Source: Micrasema longulum (lineage: Eukaryota > Arthropoda > Insecta > Trichoptera > Brachycentridae). Taken from it: 64,000 bases of DNA. The stretch covers positions 1-64,000 of the forward strand of contig JAGVSM010000820.1 in assembly GCA_022494885.1 (NCBI GenBank), given 5' to 3'. The notes beneath the pieces are model-generated. The model made no database searches and had not been told where the DNA came from. It saw nothing but the letters and a program-made list of their open reading frames with translations. The number at the start of each line of letters is the position of its first letter. The stretch's first letter is position 1. Shown in pieces: positions 20,144 through 30,800 of this stretch. The translations under genes and the position numbers were made by a program.

Positions 20144-20260
20144 ATTTATTTCATTTATTTCATTTATTTCATTTATTTCATTTATTTCATTTATTTCATT
20201 TATTTCATTTATTTCATTTATTTCATTTATTTCATTTATTTCATTTATTTCATTTATTTT
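20144..20260. repeat. decanucleotide tandem repeat (TTTATTTCAT)n
   Basis: About 11.5 near-perfect copies of a 10-bp unit. On the minus strand it follows directly the 3' end of the LINE at 20261-20640, so it is best read as that LINE's tail, expanded. It translates as a meaningless Ile-Asn-Glu repeat. Confidence 0.9.
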
Positions 20261-20640
20261 ACATAAACGGCATAAATTGCCTTTAACATTTATTGAACAT
20301 AAATATGAAAAAAAATACATTTATAAAAACATAACTAAAAATTATAAAATTGCATAACTATTACAATAGTAACAAGTAGGTAAATACACATAAGCAAACA
20401 AAAATATTAACGAAATAAATACATAAGTATGAAAAAACAAAAAAAGGAAAAACATTTTTAAATATAAAGAAAAGTTTAAGAATAATATTGCGGGAGAAAA
20501 AAAGAAATTAGACTCGTTTTATAACTATCAAGTCCAGAACCAAATATATCAGCCTTGTCCTCATACTGATTGCCATATCTATGGAGCTTAGGGATAGGCG
20601 AGTGCATGTGATAGTTGGATTATCCAATAAAAGGAAATAA
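20261..20640 (-). mobile_element. LINE 3' end
   Basis: The minus strand encodes YHMHSPIPKLHRYGNQYEDK and ADIFGSGLDSYKTSLI, the last block of ORF2, then a 3' UTR containing TTTATGCCGTTTATG before the tandem tail. 5'-truncated. Confidence 0.65.
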
Positions 20641-21195
20641 ACTGACAGAAATTATAAGGAGTTTTAGGGAAGAATCTGATTGGGAGCCATAAAAAACTAA
20701 TTTTGTTTTTAAACTTTCAAAGATATCCCTCCATTTTTTTCCTATTTGAATTCTTGTTGAATGCAGTCCATGAATAAAATATTTACGCTCCTAACTTTTT
20801 TTCTTAACTGATTAAAGATTTATAAAATTAGTTTTGTTTTGAATGAAATGAAAATGGAATAAAATGAGTATGCCGTTTTAAGCTGATTAAAAAAGGCATA
20901 TAAATCTTCAGTAAAAAAAATATTCAAAGCTAGTATTTTGCCTTTGCTTCTTCATGTAAGTGTTGTGATAAAGCCGTAAATATATTAAATATAAAAAAAG
21001 TTAGTAAGTAAACTTATTACCGAATTGATGTCAATGTAAGAATATTAAGTTGTGTATAAGAGACACCAAGGCTCTTAGCTGAGAGTTCCAGTACCTTATT
21101 AGGGAATGTCACTGGTGTAAAGGGCACTACATAAATATTCTGTCACCTTGTCCTTACAGTTGTAACGTAAATCCCACAATATTACATTTTTATAC
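20641..21195. other. AT-rich stretch, no gene recognised
   Basis: Nothing recognisable in any frame; no repeat partner seen in this window. Confidence 0.45.
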
Positions 21196-21199
21196 TTAA

Positions 21200-21686
21200 C
21201 ACTTTGAGTACCGGCTGAATACACACAGAATTTACCCTGTGCCCGGCCCATTTTTGTGAAATTTCATTCTTTGTGAAGGGTTTCTTAAAAGTGTCATAAT
21301 TATGAAGTTACTGAGTTAAATCCATTAAAACTTCGCAGATTTATTTGAAATAATTAAATAAGTAATTTTTGTATGATAGTTTTGCCAACATTGGCCTTTA
21401 TGGAGAGCCACATTGAGTATTGCAATGTTCGCACATATACAGGGCCTCACTCCTTTTTTGTGCTTTGTATCCCGGAGCCGTGTAAACACGTGATTATAAT
21501 AACCATGCGTTGTGTCCCGGTCCCGTGTTTTCACGTGGTTTACTGACAGTGAAAACGAATAAAAGTCACTAGATGTCAATAAAATGCACTTTTTTAGACA
21601 GCTGGTAAACCACGTGAAAACACGGGACCGGGATACAACGTATGGTTATATAATCACGTGTTTACACGGCTCCGGGATACAAAGTG
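21200..21686. mobile_element. TTAA-flanked MITE with internal long palindrome
   Basis: TTAA stands at 21196-21199 and 21687-21690. Ends inward from TTAA: left CACTTTGAGTACCGG, right (complement) CACTTTGTATCCCGG. Inside, 21461-21686 is a near-perfect foldback whose arms share TGTATCCCGGAGCCGTGTAA, ACACGTGATTATA and TCCCGGTCCCGTGTTTTCAC. Ends and target fit the piggyBac group. No transposase. Confidence 0.65.
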
Positions 21687-21690
21687 TTAA

Positions 21691-22556
21691 TAGCATAACG
21701 CACGTTGGTATATTATTTTTGTTCAACTGCCATGATGAAAATATTTGAAAGTTAGTGCAATCAGTGTCCTGACGAAACTGGACCCCGATCACAATGCGAA
21801 GTTAACATTTATCTTCAATTTAATTAAGTTTTCTGTGTGAAAAGCAGAATATGCATACATTTTTTTCTTCGAAGCATGTTCAATTGAACGTAGTTACGCA
21901 GAAAGCAGTCAGTCCACAATTTTGAAAAATGAGATATTGATGTTATCGGGTACAGTAAGGTCGATTCTATGTTCTGCTAAAAACAGCCAGACCGCTTTCA
22001 TACAAAAAAATGTTTTAATCACCTTTTGAAAATGGTGTCCATCACAAAAACGGAATTTCTCAATTTGCAGAAAACACCCACAGCACTAGAAAAATCTTAA
22101 CGAATTTTAAAAATTATTAAAACTGGTCAAACATATTATAAGATTCTTGTTTGTAATATAAAAAAACTAATATATTCATTGTTTATCATTTGTTTAAGTC
22201 AAAAACATTCCAACTGTTGTGTAGATTTGTTTATTCACTCATTTCACAAATGTGCTATTATCTCAGTTTCACTTTTCTATGGCTGGCTGCTTTCTGCATA
22301 ACTACGTTCAATTATAGTTTACCGACGAAGATACTTTAAATGTTAGTGCAAAAATACTTATTTTCTTACACAAATATCGAATTTTCTTTATAGACAGTCG
22401 AAGATAACTCTGTTATCATTTATCTTAAATCATTATTTTATTATTTTTTCTACAACGTAAAATCAGGGTACACATAGAAACGTCTGTAACTGGTTATATA
22501 CAAATATTTACTAACATTTATGGAACTTTGTGTAACTTGTTGTACTGTCTACCAGT
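21691..22556. other. AT-rich stretch, no gene recognised
   Basis: No domain-bearing frame. Imperfect palindromic similarity exists between 21840-21910 and 22250-22320 (TTTCTGCATAACTACGTTCA and the complement of TTGAACGTAGTTACGCAGAA), so part may be another old foldback element. Confidence 0.35.
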
Positions 22557-22740
22557 GGCGAATGGTGATTTTGTTTACAGGTAAGCCATAAAAAAAATCA
22601 TAAATTTGTACCTATAAAGAAGTAACATAATATAATATATTTATGTAATTGATATTTTTTATGTGGTTCTGTGTGATATAACAACATCTCTCATCTATGA
22701 AATCAACTGAAACGACGATTATAATTAACTTCGCAATACT
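22557..22740 (+). repeat. hAT-like interspersed repeat end (CAGTGGCG)
   Basis: CAGTGGCGAATGGTGATTTT, GTTTACAGGTAAGC and, further in, TTTATGTGGTTCTGTG and AAATCAACT. Matched at 56770-56935 (CAGTGGCGAGCCGTGATTTA, TTTGTGGTTCTGTGAAAATC) and partly at 14030-14085. The CAGTGGCG terminus resembles hAT ends; no opposite end found. Confidence 0.4.
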
Positions 22741-22864
22741 TGTGTCTAACATTATTTATTTATTTTAAAGAAACAAACAGTCAACAATGACAAAGACGGA
22801 CCAGCGAAGTTTCTAAATAAGAATCAAACATATTTTTTTATTTTTTTATATATTTTTTTTATTT

Positions 22865-23185
22865 TTTATATGGGAGTTGCTTTATTATTTACCTTGCTTA
22901 TAATATACAAGGTTTATATTTCAAAAGTGGATTTTTCTGCAATCAAATTTCTTTAAATTTATCTAAACTGTTGGGATCAGGAGGGATATACTAATGTGGG
23001 CCAATCAGGAACTTCTCAGCATTTGCTCACGTGGAGAGGAAACCACTTAAAACTCTTCAGGAGAAGCCGGCCTGTTGGCAGTAGTCAACAGGCCTTCCGT
23101 TCCACTAGAGGAGTGTTCGGCATTTTGTTCCCTACTTTGGTTTATTTTACCAATTTCCTGCGCTATATTTATGATGTATGATCAA
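22865..23185 (-). mobile_element. LINE 3' region (Jockey/I-like)
   Basis: Inverted copy of 61900-62225: complements of GGAGAAGCCGGCCTGTTG, AACTCTTCAGGAG and ACCAAAGTAGGGAACAAAAT are all present. In the 61.7 kb copy this follows an ORF2 end. Only the last codons and 3' UTR are here. Confidence 0.6.
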
Positions 23186-23699
23186 ACATATTAAATTGTG
23201 GTACAACAAAAGGGTGTGTTTATGTGTATTTGTATGAGAGTAACTACAGAGGTGTGTTTATATGTATTTGTGTGGGAGTACATGTTCAGGTGTGTGTAAG
23301 TGTGAGCATCATTAAATAACAAGTGGGATCGTATCGCCGCCAGAAAGAATGAGTGTTAATTTATTTTTAAATAAATTAAGGGGCATGTATAATATATTAA
23401 TAGATGAAAAAAAAGCATTATAGTTAGAGCAAAAACGACAGAGGAAAGAGTGTTGTGCATAGTTAGTGCTACAGACTGGCAGATGGAATAATTACTTATT
23501 TCTTGTCACGCGAAAGGGGACATTAAGATTATTTTTGGAGAGTAGTTTAAAAGAGTACTTTATTATTTAATAATTTATATAAATAGCATTATTCAGATAC
23601 AGTGCGTCTATTTTCGAGGGTAAAAAAACAATTTTGTCTGGCAGATTGGCTGTAAGTACAAAGCGTTTTATTGTTTTTATAATCTAGTTATTTAAAAAA
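23186..23699. other. GT-rich and AT-rich stretch, no gene recognised
   Basis: 23210-23310 is enriched in TGTGTTTATGTGTATTTG-type words (loose GT repeat). The rest shows nothing recognisable. Confidence 0.4.
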
Positions 23700-23922
23700 A
23701 TTTCGTTGAACATTTTCAATCCTTTCTGTGTTTGTTATGTATTGTGGGCTCCACACAACGGATGCAAACTCCAAATTACTGCGTACAAAAGTGTTGTATA
23801 CAGTTTTTAATGTATTTGGTTTTTTTAAAGGTTTGGAAAGCTATATGTAGTTTTATAATCCATTATGTGGACACCATATGCTCCAACTAGTGAGCGGACA
23901 TGGAATAATGATGATATAATCC
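23700..23922. mobile_element. two short LINE fragments
   Basis: 23700-23795 (-) repeats the RT fragment at 6437-6545 almost base for base. 23868-23922 (+) repeats the 3' tip at 13225-13275 (CACCATATGCTCCAACTAG, GAGCGGACATGGAAT). Both are too short to carry a domain. Confidence 0.6.
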
Positions 23923-25039
23923 ATTACTTGAATACATAACTTATAAATTAACACATTTTTATTTTATTTATTCACAATCTTGTATTTCGCCATGTATTCT
24001 TTTCCCATCTTTAAATAATAAAAGCTTAGTCCCAATTTCAGTCCAAAACTCCCAAAAATGAACTGTTTAGCAAACTAGTTGTAAATATTTAAGTTTCTGT
24101 CCCCTATTAATATACTTATTTGATCTTATCTCTAAAATATGTTAAGAATAGTATAAAAACTGTAAATATTGTAAACAATTCACCAGTCTTGAAGATGCCT
24201 ACTTAGGCGAATGCGCTCGTTGGTCAAAATAATAAAAAGTAAAACTAAACCAAGAAGTTTCAATGATAAGCTTATTTTGACGATTCGCCCCTGCTAGACA
24301 TCCATGTTTCCTTCTCTAAAATATTGTTCATCTCTGTTGTATTTTGTACTACGCTACTCTTTAATTCCCGCTAAAATACATCGTATTATTTACTAACCCA
24401 ACCTTGTCGATAGATATTACAAGCGCGGTGGCGGATAACGTTAAATTACACCTAATTTCGGATACTCGTTCCTCCTTTCCTGGTATGTCATCAGGCCGTC
24501 AGTCGAATTACATACAGTTATGTATCTTTACTCTGTTCAATCTTCCGTCATTATCTTTTCCACACTATCCGTTATATGTACAGAAATAATTTAATAAAAA
24601 TATGTCTTGTTTATACAGACATCCACACGCCATGTGTCGACTTAATTTGAAGTTTAATTCCCAAAAATAGTCGAGTGTAAGTGTGAGTGATGTAGCGTAA
24701 TTTTCCATAAACCGGAAATTTGAGGCTCAGACTAATACCGTACAAGACGTTTTTTGTCAATTTTTAACTTTTTTATTATTTATAAATCACAAAACCCAAA
24801 GTATATTACAAATAAATTACATTCCCAGTGCCTCGATTATGAACGCTTTCTTCATCTGTATATTTTGAGACGGTATACTTAACTTCTGTACTATCTGTAT
24901 CTTACCTCGGTATGTTCTATCTACTTGTCATATCGACAAATAGTTCTCATCTATATTTTAAAAAGGCTTCTGTAATAAACAGTGCTCACTTCAAAGCGAT
25001 TATAAACTACAATAAATCCCAATTCAAGCAAAAATTCCT
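23923..25039. other. no gene recognised; one hammerhead-like relic
   Basis: At 24188-24222 (+): CTTGAAGAT, GCCT-ACTT-AGGC stem, GAAT, GCGC. This resembles the order of the 923-960 motif with core and GAAA changes. The rest is AT-rich without domains. Confidence 0.3.
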
Positions 25040-25476
25040 CGCTTGAACGTGAATTTTGCATGACTTTTGGAAATCACCTAGATGGTACGCTTAACGATCG
25101 TCCGTATGTATCTACCAATCGACTACAAAGCCGGCTCCTATAACGTCTCGATACATACACTCGGAAAGATAGTAAAACAGATGGAAAAAATATAACTAAA
25201 TTATTTTTTTAGAGTGGTAACTTTCTGACGCATATATCAACTTCAAAACTTACCCTTTTCTCTCTCATATTTTTAAAGGGCTTTTAAGAAAAAAAGTGCC
25301 AACCTCAAAACGATTAAATTTTTTAATAAATCATAATTAAAGGAAGAATTGCTCGGTGGAACAAAATTTTTGAAACTTTTAATGCGTAGATAAACGTATC
25401 GAGGGGTTCTAGACTCGTCGGTATAAAATTATGAACTTACATCCAAACTTGATGGAGGGGTTATCGATGCTATACC
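25040..25476 (+). repeat. interspersed repeat E
   Basis: More than 400 bp matching 54337-54880: TTTTGGAAATCACCTAGA, CGACTACAAAGCCGGCTCC, AGAGTGGTAACTTTCTGACG, AACGTATCGAGGGGTTCTAG. The second copy carries an extra 110-bp block (54500-54620). No protein and no terminal repeat seen. Confidence 0.65.
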
Positions 25477-25483
25477 TTTGCAC

Positions 25484-26052
25484 GCACAAATAACTATCGA
25501 CGTGCTAATAAGCGACGTGACAACAGCTTCTTACCATGGTTGTTTATTGTATTCGCGATCGCAATGGAACATCCGTGAACACCTAATATTAAATGTCAAA
25601 ATATTTATGCTGCGTCGTATAATCCTGCTGCGTAATCACATATTTGAATTCCACCGATGTATATATGGAAAATATTCCAAAACTGCTATTTTTATTAATT
25701 AATTAATTTATTATTTATCATGCTATTCATTTCATTTAGCCGGCGGTTGGCAAGCCAAATATCAAGAAAAGCAGTCGCCATAGTAATTGTAATTTAATTT
25801 TCATTTTTTTGTATTAGATACTCCTTACTATTTTGCTCATGCAATATATTGTATTATTTTTTTATAGTAAACGCTGATTTTTCGCCAATGAACTGTATTT
25901 ATTTACGAGGAAAACAAAAACAAACCGACACGAGCGTTGACTTAGAGATTACACCCGCGTTAATTTATGACTGCGATAACTTGAGCATGTTCATTATTGT
26001 TCATTGCTTGGCATGTTTTTAAGCACGTCAATAGTTATTTGTGTTTGAACTA
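25484..26052. mobile_element. Harbinger-like non-autonomous element
   Basis: Left CACAAATAACTATCGACGTG, right complement CACAAATAACTATTGACGTG ending at GTTTGAACTA. Internally it shares CCGTGAACAC, CAATATATTGTATTATTTTT and CGCCAATGAACTGTATTTAT with 27654-29276. The extreme left end is lost. Confidence 0.6.
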
Positions 26053-26540
26053 CTAATGATTAGAACATATCTATCAGTTCTATTTAATGACCTTTTAAAA
26101 TTAAGAAATGTCTGAAGTTCTCGGCATGTCCCCGTAAAAAGGCAAAAAAAAATCATTTGTGATTATTTTATTATTTTTTTGTTTGAAGTCCGGTTCAGCC
26201 GTTAACAGTAGCCCACCAAATTATTATTTGAACGAAAATAAAATTAATTTGACCTTCCCACGACCAAAAGAAGCCAAGTAGGGAATTGAACCTCAATTGT
26301 TAAAATTAGTCAAAAGCATTAAAGGAATAATTTGATTAACTAAACAATACAACTGTGACCTTCCCAGACATCAGGTTTGTAGCCTAACATTGTGTAAGGT
26401 TGAATTTATATGTAAATTGTGAACGAAAGATTAATTACAAGATTTAACGTGTTGAAGACTGGTATGCAAACAAAGAAAAGACGATTAAAAAAATACCCCA
26501 CTTTGTTTTGAAAAATGTGTTTATTTGTCAGAAATATATT
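26053..26540. other. AT-rich stretch, no gene recognised
   Basis: No domain-bearing frame or repeat partner seen. Confidence 0.4.
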
Positions 26541-26547
26541 TCCAATG

Positions 26548-26625
26548 TTTTGAGTATGCCCAAATGTTTGCAGGCAGTCTGAATTTCCTCACTAGGGAGT
26601 TATTTAGATCTAAATTCGTTTCAAC
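26548..26625 (-). repeat. interspersed repeat D
   Basis: CCAATGTTTTGAGTATGCCC and TCACTAGGGAGTTATTTAG. Inverted relative to 44325-44400 and 52262-52322. About 70 bp shared; class unknown. Confidence 0.5.
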
Positions 26626-26739
26626 AGAGAGACATAATCGTTTTTGAGGAGGGAATATAAAGTCTAGGGCTTATGATCTGCCATTTCTATTCATTCATAA
26701 AAAGATACATATTACAAAAAACTACTAAGTACTGGTCAT

Positions 26740-26825
26740 CTGGAATTGCCACTGCCCTTATGGTTGCATCGTCTGCACAGCATGTTATGTTAACGACCTT
26801 ACCTCCCTTAGTCCTAGATTTTTTT
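26740..26825 (-). mobile_element. LINE RT active-site fragment
   Basis: The minus strand reads GKVVNITCCADDATIRAV; CADD stands at the position of the RT catalytic YADD. The matching segment at 35225-35290 reads KVINITCHADDAAIV. Only about 80 bp; the first active-site residue is changed in both. Confidence 0.55.
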
Positions 26826-26834
26826 TAGAACATT

Positions 26835-27095
26835 TTCGGGCGTTGTCTAGTATGTAGGTGAAATAATTCAATTAGATGAAGCTCACCCGCATAAATAAAG
26901 GTTTCAGCTCTTTAAGTTCACTTCAATTGAAGGAATATAGATGTCCAAATATGGGCAGAATGGTGAATGTTACACAGTGTGTAAAGTGGCCACTTAAACC
27001 AGCCATTGACAGGTCATAAGCCCTGTAGATGCCTAGACTTCTATATTACCTTCTCTTAAATGTTCTTCATCTCTGTTGTAATATGTTAATTATTA
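26835..27095 (+). repeat. interspersed repeat C
   Basis: TAGTATGTAGGTGAAATAAT, AGGTTTCAGCTCTTTA, CACAGTGTGTAAAGTGGCC and ACCAGCCATTGACAGGTCAT in the same order as 16200-16480. Confidence 0.6.
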
Positions 27096-27109
27096 TGGTC
27101 GGTCAAATA

Positions 27110-27640
27110 TAATGGTAAGCTGCGCATAATCGCTTCTATACACGGTTCGCCCTTGCTGCCCACCCGTACGTACGGAAAACGGCGCCGGCGTATTGGTTTG
27201 CTTTGTGAGGGAAAACTTTTTCGAGAATGAAAAATGAACCTGACGGCAATATTAGTACAGTGCATTCCTGGAGACGAGAGCTCCTTTTATATATACGAAT
27301 TGTTCCTGGCATCAGCCTTCAGCCGTCAAGTCTCCAAATTCACCACCAGAAGTCTGTATTTCGTCAGCAGCTCTTGCACAACCGACGGTCACCCAGTTCT
27401 CACCGCCTGGCTAACAATAATGGCGGTAGCGAGATATTATTGTGTTACTCTTATCTGTGGACATCACTCGTCGCTCGGCTCGCCTCTGGCTTGTGTCCGT
27501 GGACAATGAGGACTATTCCCACAGCTGTAATATTTTACAATACCCAAATTATGTAAAGTAGATATTTTACAGTTTGCCTAGAAGCAATATTTGAAAAATC
27601 CGCAAGTTTTTGTTCAATCATTTCGCAGACAAGGACTGGA
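27110..27640. other. moderately GC single-copy-looking stretch
   Basis: Two overlapping plus frames (27227-27556 and 27234-27509) of 109 and 91 codons in different phases. Neither shows a domain or coherent composition. Could include an old exon, but I see no splice sites that favour either frame. Confidence 0.3.
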
Positions 27641-27988
27641 TTCATCCCCCCTGTAGCTCAATCATAAATAACTATCGACGTGCTAATAAGCGACGTGATA
27701 ACAATTTCTCACCATGGTTGTTTATCGTGCTCGCGATCACAATGCAACATCCGTGAACACTTAATATTAAATGTCAAAATATTTACGTTTCGCGACGTAT
27801 AATCCTGCTGCGCAATCACATATGACCGTTAATGACCTTATCTCCCTTGGTAGATTCACTACTTTTCTTTTTTTTTATTCTTAAAAGCGTTTTTTATATA
27901 TATTTATTCTGCTTGTGTAAAAAAAGGTTTTAGGCGTATATATTTAGTTATAAAGGTGCTAAACTTGCTTTCTTTCTTTGTTGTTCTC

Positions 27989-28609
27989 TAACTAACTAAC
28001 TAACTAACTAACCATCACGCCATTTCCCCGGAGGGGTAGGCAGAGAGGATAGAACGCCACACCACTCTGTCCTGGCACACTTCCTTTGCTTCCTTCACGT
28101 TCATACATCTTCTCATGCACGCACGTCGATTATTCCGACTTTTCACATGACCACTTTCAAGAATTTGTTGTACTTGATCATGCCATGTCTTTCTCAGCCT
28201 TCCTCGACTTCTACAACCAGACACATTCGCATCATAAATCTTTTTAGCCGTTCTTTCATCATCCATTCGCTCCATATGACCGAACCATCGCAAAAGACCT
28301 TTCTTAATGTTGTCGATAATGCTTAACTCAGCCTTGCATTCTGCTCTAATTTCGACATTAGGGCACCTATCATACATTGTTTTTCCGCACATTCGCCTGA
28401 GGGATCGCATTTCAACAGCATTCAGTCTACTTTCGTCCCTTTTTTTCCAACTCAATGCTTCGCTTCCATACATTAGGGTTGGTACCAGAACTCCATTATG
28501 AACTGCTAATTTAGCCTCTTGCGATAGACACTTATTTGCCACGACAGACTTTAAGGCACCATTAACTCTGTTACCGGCACTAACCCTCCTTTCAATATCC
28601 TTGTCCATA
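27989..28609 (-). mobile_element. RTE-like LINE, ORF2 C-terminal region, 11-bp TSD
   Basis: Best copy of this family. The minus strand reads DIERRVSAGNRVNGALKSVV, KLAVHNGVLVPTLMYGSEAL, LNAVEMRSLRRMCGKTMYDR, KKGLLRWFGHMERMDDERTA, RKTWHDQVQQIL, NRRACMRRCMNVKEAKEVCQ, DRVVWRSILSAYPSGEMA, a stop and then (GTTA)n. The stop abuts the tail, as in RTE elements. TTGTTGTTCTC at 27978-27988 and 28610-28620 is an exact 11-bp target duplication. The open frame continuing to 28710 is host repeat read through, not LINE. Confidence 0.9.
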
Positions 28610-28655
28610 TTGTTGTTCTCAATATGTGTTATTTTCCAAATGTTAATATTATTCT

Positions 28656-28845
28656 TTGAAATTTGATTATTTATTTCATTTACCTTTTTTCTAGATTGTG
28701 ATTCTGTCATTATAATTTGATCTAATTAATTTTACTATGTATTTTTATTGTTATTTATTGTGGCTTGAAACGGGCATAGCCCAAAAAGCCTTAATAAGTT
28801 CATAAATATTTAATTATGTAATTTTAAATGAATAAATAAATTATT
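28656..28845 (+). mobile_element. LINE 3' end inserted in repeat F
   Basis: Absent from the repeat F copy at 35450. It has a 3' stem (GGCTTGAAACGGGC, GCCCAAAAAGCC) and an AAATGAATAAATAAATT tail, the LINE-type ending of this window. Confidence 0.5.
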
Positions 28846-29289
28846 TATGTCCCGAATTGAGTTGTTGTAACTCCTGGGAATGTAATTCAACGTATTATAC
28901 TTGTAAAATACTTTGTGTTATATGATATAAAAAAAATATATATACATATGTATTTAAATTTCACCGGTGTAAATATGGAAAATATTTGAAAATTTCTATT
29001 TTTAATTTTATTGAACTTAGCCAACGGTTGGCAACCCAAATTTCAAGAAAAATAGTCGCCATAGTAATTGTAACTTAATTTTCACTTTTTTGCATTAGAT
29101 ACTCCTCACTTTTTTGCAAATGCAATATATTGTATTATTTTTTAAAGTAAACGCCGATTTTTCGCCGACGAACTGTATTTATTTACGAGGAAAAAAAACT
29201 TATGACTGGTTCATTGTGATCGCTTCAATGCTTAGCATGTTTTTAAGCACGTCGATAGTTATTTGTGATTGAGCTACTGGGGTGCAATT

Positions 29290-29475
29290 GTGAATCATCT
29301 CTATGCTGGTGCTGCGTCCGTTTTCGGACTTCAATCTTAGTTGTAAAATAGAACCATCCTATGCATAATATTCTCCTCGAGCACTTACCCTCAACACTTA
29401 GAAGTTTGGTATTCTGAGCTTTGGTAAGGTGCTGAGATTCGCACGCATATAGGAGTACTGGTGGAATTTTTATTA
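29290..29475 (-). mobile_element. RTE-like LINE fragment
   Basis: The minus strand encodes KIPPVLLYACESQHLTKAQN, TKLLSVEGKCSRRILC and IGW, the YG-E/LTK/E-x-RR-I region of RTE-type ORF2. Confidence 0.65.
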
Positions 29476-29659
29476 TTATAATAATTTAAATAAAAAATAG
29501 GCAGGTATTTCGTCTTCTGTTGTTAGCAGGTGAAGCGGAGATATAAAGTTTCATGTATGTACATTAGGGTGGGCTGGTAATTTTTTTAATCTGAATTTTG
29601 AAATGAAAGGGTTGCCTTTTGGATTACTCGGAATGCAAAACCTACCAAACTATATAATA

Positions 29660-30290
29660 TAATGTATTATTTTTTTTTTTTTATAAAAACCTTTATTAGC
29701 ATAAATAAAGAATTAACAATACATTTAGTAAAAAAATGGGACACGTAAGGTCGAACTTGCCAAAAAAGAGTCTGGCTCTTGTGTTTGGCAAGTTTACAAA
29801 ATAACATAAAAAAGAAACAAAAAATGCGAAACAAAATAATAATAAAATAAATAAAAAATTAAACAATTTTTAAAAATTGAGAAAATATAACACTAAAAAA
29901 TATTAAATAAAAACACAAAATTTATAAATTTATAAACACAGGCACATACATGTTCATTTTCAAAATACAGTTAATGTTAATTATGTCAAGAAGCTTTTCT
30001 TTAATTTATCCTTAAATTTTCCGTAATTTATTTCTTGACGTAGATTTTGTGGTAAATTATTGAAAAGCTTCCGTCCTATGTAAGTATTATGATGTTTGGC
30101 TGTGGTAGTTTTAGTTCTCTGTAGCGCAAGGCATCCTGTTCTTAACCTTCCCGTTATACGGTCCGATGGGAGGCTCTCCTTATGCACCCGGAGCATACAA
30201 CACTTTCCGTAGATATCCTCCACTCTTAAAACATTAAATGTTTTGAACAGTTCGGTAGTTGAGAACAAGGATGGTTTATAAAGTATTATT
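29660..30290 (-). mobile_element. LINE C-terminal end and 3' UTR
   Basis: ELFKTFNVLRVEDIYGKCCM, TGRLRTGCLALQRTKTTTAK, HHNTYIGRKLFNNLPQNLRQ and FKDKLKKSFLT on the minus strand, a standard CR1/Rex-like ORF2 end. The 3' UTR carries a CTTGCCAAACACAAGAG... hairpin (29752-29795) and ends with an A-rich tail at 29665-29680. Confidence 0.7.
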
Positions 30291-30589
30291 TTAATGATTT
30301 TTTTTAAATTCTTAAGGACAAATAATTAAAATATTTGAATTTGTCAAATATTATTTGCAAAATTTAAATAATAAGTCTAATTGAATGTCCCTCTTTACTT
30401 TTGGCCCAAAATTTTATTTTATGTTTACGTTTAATTTATACGGTAATAATATTTTATTGTCACATAACTCTTTCATACTGATTTTAACTACCTCACATTA
30501 TATAATATTTTTTCGTGGGTATGGGCTTTTTTTTGTCGTTCACTGAAGCGTATATTCTTTAAATTTCTTATTCTTGTTTCTAAGAGCCA

Positions 30590-30800
30590 AAATCACTCGC
30601 AAACGAGTGGAGGCGTATATAAAAAAAAAAAATTAAAAAAAGCATCAAGTTGAAGTATGACAATATTAAAAAAATATAATAATCCCGATCGATAACTTCC
30701 ACGGATGTTTCATTGTGACCGCGCGTACGATAAACAACACGGTGAAACATTGTTATCACGCCGCTAATTAGCACGTCGATAGTCATTTGTGATTGTGCTG
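30590..30800. mobile_element. Harbinger-like MITE fragment
   Basis: Right end GCACGTCGATAGTCATTTGT and GATTGTGCTG, followed by CTG. Inner GATAAACAACACGGTGAAAC and CCACGGATGTTTCATTGTGA match 27690-27760 in inverse orientation. Left end not located. Confidence 0.5.

Larger units (their letters stand above)
27824..28943. repeat. repeat F inserted in the Harbinger-like element
   Basis: Matches 35235-35540 apart from two insertions: GTTAATGACCTTATCTCCCT, AAAGGTGCTAAACTTGCTTT, TCAATATGTGTTATTTT, GAATTGAGTTGTTGTAACTC, AATTCAACGTATTATACTT. Its left edge includes a few codons next to the LINE RT active site, so it may derive from a rearranged LINE. Confidence 0.55.
27654..29276. mobile_element. Harbinger-like element, interrupted by nested insertions
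   Basis: Left TAGCTCAATCATAAATAACT, right complement TAGCTCAATCACAAATAACT, flanked by CTG (27651-27653) and CTG (29277-29279). The left part is 27654-27823 and the right part 28944-29276. Together they are colinear with 25484-26052. The 1.1-kb interruption is another repeat carrying two LINE pieces. Confidence 0.7.

Noticed and set aside
20102..20320. A protein with an Ile-Asn-Glu repeat
   Set aside because: It is a translated decanucleotide microsatellite grown from a LINE tail.
27227..27556. A small gene of 109 or 91 codons
   Set aside because: The two frames overlap in different phases with no domain or codon preference, and there is no supporting splice or start context.
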